A DNA stretch of 64,000 bases from Pseudomonadota bacterium (lineage in GTDB: Bacteria > Pseudomonadota > Gammaproteobacteria > Steroidobacterales > Steroidobacteraceae), in assembly GCA_037200975.1 (NCBI GenBank), contig JBBCGI010000001.1:124001-188000 (forward strand), given 5' to 3'. Under the pieces are notes generated by a model. That model was not told the DNA's origin, searched no databases, and saw only the letters and a program-made list of their open reading frames with translations. Positions 24,314-37,998 of this stretch are shown piece by piece. The position numbers were made by a program, and so were the translations under genes. How positions within the stretch are numbered: position 1 is the first letter of the stretch; the number at the start of each line of letters is the position of its first letter.

Positions 24314-26776
24314 CTACCAGCCAAACGTCTTGCGTAATGCCACCATCGGCGCATCGCGCGGCCCGTGTTGCGCCTTGAGCGCCGCGATGGCTTCCTGCGC
24401 GATCGCCATGCCGAGCTCACGATAGGCCTCGAGCTGCTCCTCGTCGAAGAACTGATCGGCGGTAGTCTGATTGGGGAAATCCACGTTGCGCCGCCAGTAC
24501 GAGGAGGTGTCGGCATTCATGCCGGCAATCGGCGCCGCCTGCAGGTACAGGATGATGCCGAGCTCGCTGGTGCCCGGATACTTGATGGTTCCCACCGCCC
24601 AGCCCCGCTTCGCGGCCGCGCCGAGCTGCGCCGGCCGCAATACGTCGAGTGGATAGTCCTCGCTGGTGAAGCGGATGTGGACGCCGAAATCGACGCGCAC
24701 GCGCTGGATGGTGTTGGCGAGATCCTCCATCGCGAAAGACACGTCCTGGCTCGCCTGCGACAACACGATTACCTTTACTCGGCGGCGAATCAGCTCGTAA
24801 ATGCCGGTGTTGTCGAAGTGGCCGCCGTCCGTCAGCTCGATGAAGAACGCGTTCTCGGTGGTGCCGCTGCCGAACAAGCCCTGGCGAATGCCGGGCGCCA
24901 GCAAGTTGGGCGGAAACCATTTGTGCCACGCCTTTGGCACGCGCGAAGCATGCGGGTTACGTACCCAGTACCCGAGCCGCACATTGGTCAGCGACAGCAA
25001 CAACGACACCAGCGCATTACGCGTGATGCCGCGCCCCGCCACGCCGGCGTGCGGACTCGCCGCGGCGCCCGAACAGGCCACCGCGGTGGCCAGCGTGAAA
25101 TGGCCATCGCCGAGATTCCGCGTGTCGATCCAGCCGGTCGCGCTGCTGCCGCTGAAACGCTGCGACAACACGAAGCTGTCGCCGCCGCGGCCACGGAAGC
25201 GGTCCTGCCGCGCGCCCACCATCACCACGTTGCAGTTCACGAGATGCAGCGGCCGTTGCGGACCGCCCTTCTCGTCGACCAGTTTGACCAGGTCGAACTG
25301 GTCGGCGGTACCGGCGCGTTTCCACTGGTTGTCGCGGATCGCGTCCTTGTCGGGCATGAACAGTTCCATCAGGCGGTCGCGGTACATGCGCCCGATGCCG
25401 ATGTAGTTGGCATTGACGATGAAGCCGGCGAACACACCCAGCACACCGACCACGGCCAGCATCGAGAACGTCAGGTGCGCGATCTCCACGTCGTACTCGT
25501 CGCCATGCAGTGACTGCACGATCGAATACGCGACCAGCAGGATGCCGTACACCAGCAACACCGCGGTCAGCAGGATGCGCACCGTGGAGAAGACGGACGA
25601 GGTGGACTTCTTGTCGCGGCCGGCGATGAACTGGTAGATAGCGCCGAGCACGCCCAGCAGCGAGCTCGACAACCCCGCGGATACGCCGCCGATCTTCGCC
25701 TCGATGAATCGAAACGCGTACGGCACGCTCCACACGGCGGCCAACAACACCAGGCCAGTCAGCAACGGCCCGAGGACCTGCTGGTAGAGGATGCGCACGC
25801 GGTATTGCCACTTGTGCACCACGTGTGAACCGTCGCGCGCCTGCTCGTAGTCCGCGCGCGCCCACCACAGCAGCACCAGGCACGCGGCCGCCGCGACCAG
25901 AAAACCCACGCCCACGGGCCAGCGCCAATGCAGATCCGCCGGATTGATCGCGACGCTGCCATCCGGATGCCGCAGCAGCCGCACCGCCGCGACGATGAAC
26001 AGGACGGGTGGCACGGCGCCGATGAACACCGCGGCCCGGGTCGGAATGCTGCCTAGCCAGCTCGCAACGCCGAACAACAGGAATGCGCCCGTAACGATGA
26101 GGCCGAGGAACAGCAGCAGCGATTCGATGCGCTGCGGATGCCCCTGCCATGCGGCCGGGCCGTCACTCGCCGGCAGGATTCCACCGACCTCCATGGCCCA
26201 CAACATCGCCGCGAGGATGGACGTGTACACACACAGCGTGATCAACGTGCCGCGCAGCGCCACCCCGAGCAGCGACATCGTCGACATGCTCGAGGGCTTG
26301 AGGTAGTTGCCGTGTTGCCGGAAGTAGTCGAGCCAGGTGAAGCGGCTGCCCTCGGCATGTTCGGTCTTGCTGGCGAGGAACTCCGCGCTGCGCGCGCCGA
26401 GATCCGCCGCGCCGAGAAAACGCCGGTACGCGCCGTCCTTGCGGAAGTGGAACTTGAGCCAGGAAACCGCACCGCCGATGTAGCCGCCGCCGGACACGGT
26501 CGACATGTAATCGAAGCGGTCGAAGCAGCTGTCCGCCGCGTCCGCGGGCGTGTCGCCGGGTTTCTCGTTCATGAACGTCTGGATGACGCCGAGCGCGAAC
26601 GAAGCCGAACGGATGCCGCCGCCGGAGATCGCCAGCGCTGCGCCGCAGGGCACGGCGAGATCAGCTTTCGCGCAGGGTAGATCGAGGGCGCTGCGCTCCT
26701 GCTGGAGGAACCCGTCGAAGACGTGCACCTGGTCGCCTTCGAGTTGTGCGATCGCGTCCATTTCGCCGCCGCTCAT
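24314..26776 (-). CDS. Patatin-like phospholipase with membrane insert
   Basis: An 820-residue protein. A patatin catalytic site is split in two: GGGIRSASFALG (oxyanion hole, near residue 52) and STVSGGGYIGG (nucleophile Ser) lie at the N-terminus, whereas the catalytic Asp (LTDGGHFDNTG) lies near residue 648. Between them are about eight hydrophobic helices, including GTLITLCVYTSILAAMLWAM and FLGLIVTGAFLLFGVASWL. It should be an inner-membrane phospholipase. The start at 26776 overlaps the DUF2235 stop as ATGA; the longer open frame upstream is a shadow of that gene. Members of this large family are known but their substrates are not. Confidence 0.88.
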   Translation of the reverse strand: MSGGEMDAIAQLEGDQVHVFDGFLQQERSALDLPCAKADLAVPCGAALAISGGGIRSASFALGVIQTFMNEKPGDTPADAADSCFDRFDYMSTVSGGGYIGGAVSWLKFHFRKDGAYRRFLGAADLGARSAEFLASKTEHAEGSRFTWLDYFRQHGNYLKPSSMSTMSLLGVALRGTLITLCVYTSILAAMLWAMEVGGILPASDGPAAWQGHPQRIESLLLFLGLIVTGAFLLFGVASWLGSIPTRAAVFIGAVPPVLFIVAAVRLLRHPDGSVAINPADLHWRWPVGVGFLVAAAACLVLLWWARADYEQARDGSHVVHKWQYRVRILYQQVLGPLLTGLVLLAAVWSVPYAFRFIEAKIGGVSAGLSSSLLGVLGAIYQFIAGRDKKSTSSVFSTVRILLTAVLLVYGILLVAYSIVQSLHGDEYDVEIAHLTFSMLAVVGVLGVFAGFIVNANYIGIGRMYRDRLMELFMPDKDAIRDNQWKRAGTADQFDLVKLVDEKGGPQRPLHLVNCNVVMVGARQDRFRGRGGDSFVLSQRFSGSSATGWIDTRNLGDGHFTLATAVACSGAAASPHAGVAGRGITRNALVSLLLSLTNVRLGYWVRNPHASRVPKAWHKWFPPNLLAPGIRQGLFGSGTTENAFFIELTDGGHFDNTGIYELIRRRVKVIVLSQASQDVSFAMEDLANTIQRVRVDFGVHIRFTSEDYPLDVLRPAQLGAAAKRGWAVGTIKYPGTSELGIILYLQAAPIAGMNADTSSYWRRNVDFPNQTTADQFFDEEQLEAYRELGMAIAQEAIAALKAQHGPRDAPMVALRKTFGW

Positions 26777-27645
26777 GCCCCACCCCACGCCTGCGTTTCT
26801 TCGAGCTCGCTTTCGCGCGTGCAAGGGTCGGGTGGATTGGCGTGTTTCGGGCGCTGCCCGACCGTGTAGTGAAACCGGTCGCCGGGCTTGGGCTCGCGCC
26901 AGCGATTGTGGATAGGATCGAAGTTCTCGCCGATCTTGCCGTCGATGTCGGCGCGCGCGCAGCTCGTGCCGATGCAATCGGTCTGCATCGGCAGGCCGCT
27001 CGCGATGGCCTTGTGGAGCATCCAGCGCAACGTGATGTCGTTGAGCGCGTGGTTGTTGTTGCCGCCGCCGACATCCGAATGCACGCCACGGAACCACACC
27101 TCGCAGCCGCCTTTGACGCGGGTCGGGCGGAAGGTCTGGCGCGCCTCGTCGAGCGCGAGTGCGTGGTAGCAATACTTCACGGCCTTCGGCAAACCGAGGT
27201 GATAACCGAGATTGATGCGGTTGAAATTGAAGCCCGGCAGGTTGATGGGAATGCCGAAAGCCGCGACGATGTCCCACACGCCGAGGAAACGGATCTGCGG
27301 TTTCTCGACCTTGCCGTCGACCTTGACGCCATCGTCGGTGACGACGTTGGCGAAGTGCACCGCCAGCGCGGCACCGCGGCTGAAGCCGACGATGTCGATG
27401 TCGCGATCGCCGGCGGCGAATTGTTTCGCCATGTCGCGCTGCGCGTCTTCGATGCGGTCATGGCCGCCGACGCCGAAGGCACCGCCCATGAATTTTCCGA
27501 GCGTGCCGTGTTTGGTGCCGACGCCTTTGTAGAAGAATTTCGTACCAGTGTAGAGATCCTTGAACCTCACCACGTTGGTGTTCAGGTCGTAGCGACCGGC
27601 ATCCTTTTCCGAGTTCCAGGTTCCGTCGAACGCATATAGCGCCAT
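26773..27645 (-). CDS. DUF2235 alpha/beta hydrolase (Tle1-like lipase domain)
   Basis: A 290-residue protein with the DUF2235 hallmarks: N-terminal YAFDGTWN, the nucleophile elbow DIVGFSRGAALA (Ser near residue 88), the FLGVWD strand and the GVHSDVGGG histidine loop. This domain is found in type VI secretion phospholipase effectors (Tle1) and in free-standing lipases. No VgrG, Hcp or immunity-like gene is near, so a secreted effector role is not supported here. It is translationally coupled to the patatin gene. A family-A REP half-site lies 38 bp upstream of its start. Confidence 0.88.
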   Translation of the reverse strand: MALYAFDGTWNSEKDAGRYDLNTNVVRFKDLYTGTKFFYKGVGTKHGTLGKFMGGAFGVGGHDRIEDAQRDMAKQFAAGDRDIDIVGFSRGAALAVHFANVVTDDGVKVDGKVEKPQIRFLGVWDIVAAFGIPINLPGFNFNRINLGYHLGLPKAVKYCYHALALDEARQTFRPTRVKGGCEVWFRGVHSDVGGGNNNHALNDITLRWMLHKAIASGLPMQTDCIGTSCARADIDGKIGENFDPIHNRWREPKPGDRFHYTVGQRPKHANPPDPCTRESELEETQAWGGA

Positions 27646-27682
27646 GGTGATCCGCCTCCCAGCAGAGGCGCGAAGAATACAT

Positions 27683-27707
27683 TAAAGGGGACATGCCTAT
27701 TTATTCG
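27683..27707 (+). repeat. Family-A REP half-site, left flank of RAYT gene
   Basis: TAAAGGGGACATGCCTATTT followed by ATTCGG, the same arm as in the complete palindromes at 10293 and 13767. It faces the inverted half-site at 28526-28551 across the transposase gene. Confidence 0.88.
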
Positions 27708-27828
27708 GCAGCGGACGGATTCGAATTGCTGCGACTTTTTACCGCCGTGTTTCTTCATCGCGTGAATCGGCACAGACGCATCAGTTATCCCGCGCGACAA
27801 ACTCCTGCTGCGCCGGTAGCTTGGAGGG

Positions 27829-28524
27829 ATGCCACGCAGAGCTCGAGCCATCGTCGCAGGCTACTGCTATCACGTGATGAATCGCGCGAACAACAAGGAG
27901 CGAATTTTTCACGACTCCTCGGACTACGCAGCCATGGTGTGTTTCATGGCCGCAGCGCAGCAGAGATTCCCGCTGGGAGTCCTGGCAACCTGCCTCATGC
28001 CGAATCACGTGCACTTCGTGCTGCGGCCATCGGACGACGATGCAATCTCCAGATGGACGCATTGGTTGTTCACCAATCATGCAGCCCGGCACCACAGAAA
28101 GTACGCCACGACCGGAAGGCTTTGGCAGAACCGCTTCAAGGCGTCCGCAATCCAGCAAGACCACCATCTGCTGCGCGTGATGCGCTACGTGGAACGCAAT
28201 GCCTTGCGTGCGGGGCTGGTCACTCGGGCAGAGAACTGGCAGTGGGGTAGTTTGAACTGGCGGATCGCGAATCACCCGCTGGTGAGCCCGGACGTGCCGC
28301 CGGTCGCGCTGCCGGACGACTGGACCAGGAGGGTCAATCAGCCTCAGACGGCGGCCGAACTGGACGACTTGCGGAACTCCATTCGACGTCAGCGACCCAT
28401 TGGCGCGACAGACTGGGTTGAAACTACCGCCAAGACGCTTGGAGTCGAGTTCTCTATCCGACCGAGAGGCCGTCCACGAAAGCAGCCGGGGGAAATACCG
28501 ACCACCATGCCGCTGGATCTGTAG
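27829..28524 (+). CDS. REP-associated tyrosine transposase (RAYT, Y1_Tnp family)
   Basis: A 231-residue single-strand DNA transposase related to the IS200/IS605 enzymes. The HUH metal site is MPNHVHFVL, and the catalytic Tyr lies in MRYVERNALRAGLV, both typical of RAYTs, which act on REP hairpins in the same genome. The N-terminus MPRRARAIVAGYCYHVMNRAN matches the family; GGAGG sits directly before the ATG. It is a domesticated-type single-copy gene, not an insertion sequence with ends of its own. It sits between two inverted family-A REP half-sites and points against the surrounding minus-strand genes. Confidence 0.94.
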   Translation: MPRRARAIVAGYCYHVMNRANNKERIFHDSSDYAAMVCFMAAAQQRFPLGVLATCLMPNHVHFVLRPSDDDAISRWTHWLFTNHAARHHRKYATTGRLWQNRFKASAIQQDHHLLRVMRYVERNALRAGLVTRAENWQWGSLNWRIANHPLVSPDVPPVALPDDWTRRVNQPQTAAELDDLRNSIRRQRPIGATDWVETTAKTLGVEFSIRPRGRPRKQPGEIPTTMPLDL

Positions 28525-28525
28525 T

Positions 28526-28551
28526 CGGAAAAATAGGCATGTCCCCTTTTA
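28526..28551 (-). repeat. Family-A REP half-site, right flank of RAYT gene
   Basis: On the minus strand it reads TAAAAGGGGACATGCC and TATTTTTCCG. It begins 2 bp after the RAYT stop. Its outer end (tta, 28549-28551) supplies the TAA stop codon of the hybrid kinase gene to the right. Confidence 0.88.
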
Positions 28552-30276
28552 TTGGGTGACGAGCATGTCGCAGAGGGTGGCGGGGTCTACGGGCTTCACG
28601 AGGTGCATGTCGAAACCCGCTTCGCGGGAGCGGCGGCGATCGACATCCTGTCCCCACCCGGTGAGCGCCACGAGCACCGCGCCGCGGCCCCAGCTCTCCG
28701 CGCGTATTCTCCTCGCAACCTCACAACCATCGAGCTTCGGCATGCCGACATCCAGCACCACGATCTCGGGCCGCGTCTGCCCGGCCAGCGCCAGCGCTTC
28801 TTCGCCATCCGACGCGCAGGTCACCTCGTGACCTTCCATCCGCAGCATCAGCGCCAGGCTCTCGAGCGCATCCTGGTTGTCATCGGCGATCAGAATATTG
28901 CGGCGTACCTGCATGACCGGCTCGCTCCTTTGTGTTGATGGCGCCTCGCGCGCAGCCTCGTCCTGATCGAACAGCGGCAGCCGCACCGTGAATTCGCTGC
29001 CCTGATCCGCGCCGGGGCTGGCCGCACCGATTTCGCCGCCATGCAGCTCGACCAATGCGCGCACCAGCGCCAGCCCGATTCCCAGACCGCCGCTGGTCGA
29101 CGCGCGTTCGCTCGGAATCTGCGTGAACAGCTCGAAGATATGCGGCATGGATTCCGGCGGGATGCCGATGCCGCTGTCGCGCACCACGATCTCCGCCCGG
29201 CCGTCGTTCGAACGCGTCGCGAGCACGATCTGCCCGCCCTCACCCGTGTACTTCGCCGCGTTGTGCAACAGGTTGCCGACCACCTGCGCGAGACGCACCG
29301 GATCGCCGCGCACCGTCAAAGCAGACCGCGCCGAGTCGATCTCCAGGCGCTGCTTCTTCTGATCGAGCAGCGGCTGCACGGTCTCCACCGCGGCGGCGAT
29401 CACATCCGCAACCTGCACCGCCTCACTCACCAGCACGATCTTGCCGCGCGCGATGCGCGACACATCCAGCAGGTCGTCGACCAGCCGGATCATGTGTTTG
29501 AGCTGCCGCGCGATGACCCCGCGCGACCAGATGATCTTCGGATCCTGCGTCTCGCCCTGCATCAACATGTGCGAGGCATTACGCAAGGGCGACAACGGAT
29601 TACGCAGCTCGTGCGACAACATAGCGAGGAACTCGTCCCGCTTGACGACGGCCTCCTTGAGTGAATTTTCCGCGCGGATCCGCTCGCGGATCTCGGTTTC
29701 GAGCGAACGCAGCGAGTGCTGCAGCTCATCGTTCGCCTTCTGCAGGTGGCCGTTGATCTCCTCGAGCTCGCGGGTCTTCTCCGACTGCAGGTTGTAGTTA
29801 GCCTCTTCGAGCCGGCGGTTCGACTCGGCCAGTTCCTTGTTCACGCTCTGCAGCGCGCGGCGCTGGCGGTCGAGCTCGATGAGCACCGCCACTTTGCTGC
29901 GCAGGATCTCCGGCACCACCGGGATGTACACGTAGTCGATCGCGCCGGCCTTGTACCCCTTGAGCCGGTCGAACTCGGTGACGTGCACACCGGTGACGAA
30001 AATGATCGGCGTGGTCTCGAAGCGCGGATGGTCGTGGATGAGCGCCGCCGTCTCGAAGCCGTCCATCCCCGGCATCTTCACGTCGAGCAGCACCACCGCG
30101 AACTCCTGCTTCATCAGCGCTTCGAGCGCTTCGAGGCCGGAGTTGACCGCCACCAAGTTGTGCCCCAGCGGCTCGAGGATGGCGCGATAGGTCAGCAGCC
30201 GCGCCGGCTGGTCGTCCACCATCAGGATATTGGCGGCCTCGCGGCCGTGCGGCAGGGCTGGAACAGGTGCATTCAT
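28549..30276 (-). CDS. Hybrid histidine kinase: receiver, coiled coil, kinase, receiver
   Basis: A 575-residue soluble hybrid kinase. The N-terminal receiver (residues 15-135) has ILMVDDQPARL and phospho-Asp in VVLLDVKMPGMDG. A long coiled coil follows (about 140-215), then HisKA with His222 in MLSHELRNPLSPL, an ATPase domain with the G boxes VRDSGIGIPP and GLGIGLALV, and a C-terminal receiver (about 455-575) with VVLDVGMPKLDG. It lies 13 bp downstream of the giant HAMP kinase and is very likely its operon partner, taking or giving phosphate. Its stop codon comes from a REP half-site, so the original C-terminus may have been changed. Confidence 0.93.
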   Translation of the reverse strand: MNAPVPALPHGREAANILMVDDQPARLLTYRAILEPLGHNLVAVNSGLEALEALMKQEFAVVLLDVKMPGMDGFETAALIHDHPRFETTPIIFVTGVHVTEFDRLKGYKAGAIDYVYIPVVPEILRSKVAVLIELDRQRRALQSVNKELAESNRRLEEANYNLQSEKTRELEEINGHLQKANDELQHSLRSLETEIRERIRAENSLKEAVVKRDEFLAMLSHELRNPLSPLRNASHMLMQGETQDPKIIWSRGVIARQLKHMIRLVDDLLDVSRIARGKIVLVSEAVQVADVIAAAVETVQPLLDQKKQRLEIDSARSALTVRGDPVRLAQVVGNLLHNAAKYTGEGGQIVLATRSNDGRAEIVVRDSGIGIPPESMPHIFELFTQIPSERASTSGGLGIGLALVRALVELHGGEIGAASPGADQGSEFTVRLPLFDQDEAAREAPSTQRSEPVMQVRRNILIADDNQDALESLALMLRMEGHEVTCASDGEEALALAGQTRPEIVVLDVGMPKLDGCEVARRIRAESWGRGAVLVALTGWGQDVDRRRSREAGFDMHLVKPVDPATLCDMLVTQ

Positions 30277-30289
30277 TGAGTATCTATCC

Positions 30290-35785
<5,496 letters not shown>

Positions 35786-36002
35786 TGCGGTATGCCCATC
35801 CTACGAGGTCGTCAGAGTCTAAAGCCTGCGGACCGCTGACTTCTTCTGGGGGTTGTGTAGGAAAGATCGGACACGGCGTGGCGCAGAAACGCGAGCGCCA
35901 CAAGCCAGCGCGGCGGATTTTCGAACGTCACCGTCACGCATCCGCGCGAATCTGCTCCGAACTGCCACCACGCCAAAGAGCGGCGCGGGCATTGCAGCGC
36001 GG
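35786..36002. other. Gene-free leader of the giant kinase
   Basis: No gene or clear promoter motif is seen in these 217 bp. They must carry the promoter and leader of the leftward kinase operon unless transcription enters from further right through the long palindrome. Confidence 0.4.
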
Positions 36003-36232
36003 GCGGCATGCGGCCGGCGTGATGCGCGGGGTGAGTTTGAACCCTTCGATCGCGCGAATGGAGCGCGCGGAAAACGAGGCGTAAAGCGAAAAGCCCCTAG
36101 TGCCGCTCAGCGCTCTATTTCTGAAGATGTAGCTTTTCGTAGCCTCGTTTTCCGGCACCCGAAGGGCGCGCTCCCTTGAGCGCGATCGAAGGGTTCAAAC
36201 TCACCCCGCGCATCACGCCGGCCGCATGCCGC
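36003..36232. repeat. 230-bp element with perfect 53-bp inverted repeats
   Basis: The left arm (36003-36055) begins GCGGCATGCGGCCGGCGTGA and the right arm (36180-36232) is its exact reverse complement over 53 bp. Inside, weaker matches (GGAGCGCGC, GGAAAACGAGGC, CGAAAAGC) continue the symmetry, apart from a 12-bp insertion on the right. It ends 2 bp before the M28 peptidase stop codon. No target duplication or open frame of its own is seen. It could be a MITE-like element or a very large hairpin acting as terminator or RNA stabiliser. Confidence 0.9.
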
Positions 36233-36234
36233 TA

Positions 36235-37881
36235 CTACTGAGGCGCCCGCGCCGCCTGCGGCGCGAACGTATCGCCGAAATAATCCCCCCGAATCCACAA
36301 CGGCGGCTCCTCCGAATCCGCCATCGCCCGCGTAACCCGATAGTTAGCTTCCGCGAACCTCGCCCCCGCCTCCCAATCGATCTTCTGATCCATGTCGTCC
36401 TTCGGACTGTGGTAGCCCTTCTCGAAGAACTCGCTCCACTTCTGCTCGCCGCCATTCGCGAATCCGGTGGCAAAGAAAACCGCGGGCACGCCCTGTTTGA
36501 CGAACATGTAGTGATCCGAGCGGGTGAACACGCCCTGCTCCGGCATCGGGTCCGGCGACAGCTGGATGTTCATCGGCGCGACGGCCTGCGCCACCAGCTT
36601 GCCGAGCGTGGAATGATTGGCGCCGAACGCGACCACATCGGTGAACGGATACAGCAGCAGCGGCATGTCGAGGTCGACGTTGCCGACGATCTGGCCGATG
36701 GGCACGGTGGGATGGCGTGCGTAGTAGTCGGCGCCGAGCAGCCCCTTCTCCTCGGCGGTCGACGCCAGGAACAGAATCGAGCGGCGAGGCTTGTCCGGCG
36801 CGGCGGCGGCCGCGCGCGCCACTTCCAGCAGGGTGGCGATGCCGGCCGCGTTGTCGAGCGCGCCGTTATAGATGTGATCGCCATCGGTCTTGTCGTCGCC
36901 CGCCACGACCTTGATGCCGAGATGATCGAGATGCGCGGACAGCACCACGTACTGCGAGGCGAGCTTGGAATCCGAGCCGGGCAGGATGGCGATGACGTTC
37001 GGGCTGGTCACGCGCTCCGAGGTGCTCACACTCCTGATCTGAACTCGTGTCTTGAGCGCGAAGCCGCGCGGCGAGGCCAGCTTCTTGTCGGCTTCCTTGC
37101 GGATCGCCGCGAACGTGTGGCCGCTGTCGGCGAAAACCGCTTCCGCAGCAGGGCCGTTGAGCAACCCGCCGATGCGGATTGCCGGCGCTTCCGAGAACAC
37201 CACACCGTCGGGACCGACCCAGCTGAAATCCGGATCGCTGGCGTATTGCAGCGCCACTTTCCAGGGAGTGGTCTTCTCGGCCTGCAGCGTGCTCACGGCC
37301 AACATGCCGATGGCGCCGTGTTTCTCGGCCACCTTGTCCTTGTTCGCTGCCATGTGCGCGCCTTCTTCACTCGGCAGGCCTTTCGGGAAGCCGCGCAGGA
37401 CGACGACGATCTTGCCCTTCACGTCGAGCCCGCGGTAATCGTCTAGTTTGAAGCGCGCGTCTTCGACGCCGTAGCCCACGAATACCAGCGGCGCAGAAAT
37501 ATCGAGCTTCGGTTCACGGCCGTTGAGCCCGACCAGCACGTCTCCTGCGTGCGGAAAATTCTTCTCGCCCGCGGGTCCGCTGATGGTGATCGACCCCGCA
37601 TCTGCCGTGCGCTTCGTTTGCTGGAACGTGACCCGTTGATACCAGGTGCCGTTCTCGCCGCCCGGCTTCAGACCGAAACTGGCGAACTGGTTTGCCACGT
37701 ACCGCGCGGCGATCTCGTTGCCGCGGCTGCCGGTATCCCGGCCCTCGAGCAGATCGTCGGCGAGGAAGGCCACGTGGGCGCGAACGCGGTCCGCTGAAAA
37801 CGCCGGCTCGGTGGATTGGGCCGCGACGGTGCCGCAAACGAGCACGGTGGTGGCGCTGACTAACAAGGTAAGAGTACGCAT
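36235..37881 (-). CDS. Secreted M28-family zinc aminopeptidase with PA-like insert
   Basis: A 548-residue exported peptidase. The signal peptide (MRTLTLLVSATTVLVCGTVA) ends at AQS. A protease-associated domain (about residues 110-270) is inserted before the catalytic core. All di-zinc ligands are seen: His in LSAHLDHLG, Asp in NGALDNAAG, the catalytic Glu pair in ASTAEEKGLLG, Asp in NVDLDMP, and His in GYHSPKDDMD. It acts in the periplasm or outside the cell on peptides. The ATG at 37881 starts the signal peptide; the longer frame has no support. It lies 117 bp downstream of the debranching-enzyme gene, so it may be read from the polysaccharide locus. Confidence 0.92.
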   Translation of the reverse strand: MRTLTLLVSATTVLVCGTVAAQSTEPAFSADRVRAHVAFLADDLLEGRDTGSRGNEIAARYVANQFASFGLKPGGENGTWYQRVTFQQTKRTADAGSITISGPAGEKNFPHAGDVLVGLNGREPKLDISAPLVFVGYGVEDARFKLDDYRGLDVKGKIVVVLRGFPKGLPSEEGAHMAANKDKVAEKHGAIGMLAVSTLQAEKTTPWKVALQYASDPDFSWVGPDGVVFSEAPAIRIGGLLNGPAAEAVFADSGHTFAAIRKEADKKLASPRGFALKTRVQIRSVSTSERVTSPNVIAILPGSDSKLASQYVVLSAHLDHLGIKVVAGDDKTDGDHIYNGALDNAAGIATLLEVARAAAAAPDKPRRSILFLASTAEEKGLLGADYYARHPTVPIGQIVGNVDLDMPLLLYPFTDVVAFGANHSTLGKLVAQAVAPMNIQLSPDPMPEQGVFTRSDHYMFVKQGVPAVFFATGFANGGEQKWSEFFEKGYHSPKDDMDQKIDWEAGARFAEANYRVTRAMADSEEPPLWIRGDYFGDTFAPQAARAPQ

Positions 37882-37998
37882 AGGCGGCCGATCATCGGCG
37901 AGTTGCCGCTGGCGGGCAAGCCCGACGCAACACCGCTGCGCCAATCCGATCCTGCCTCGCGCCCGACCGCACACGCGCGCCGCTGCAAAAGCAGCGCT

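Noticed and set aside
26776-27277. Extension of the patatin frame upstream of 26776
   Set aside because: The extension is Arg/His-rich shadow of the DUF2235 gene; the ATGA overlap gives a natural start.
24314-27645. Type VI secretion effector locus
   Set aside because: DUF2235 is an effector fold, but no VgrG, Hcp, PAAR or immunity-like gene lies nearby.
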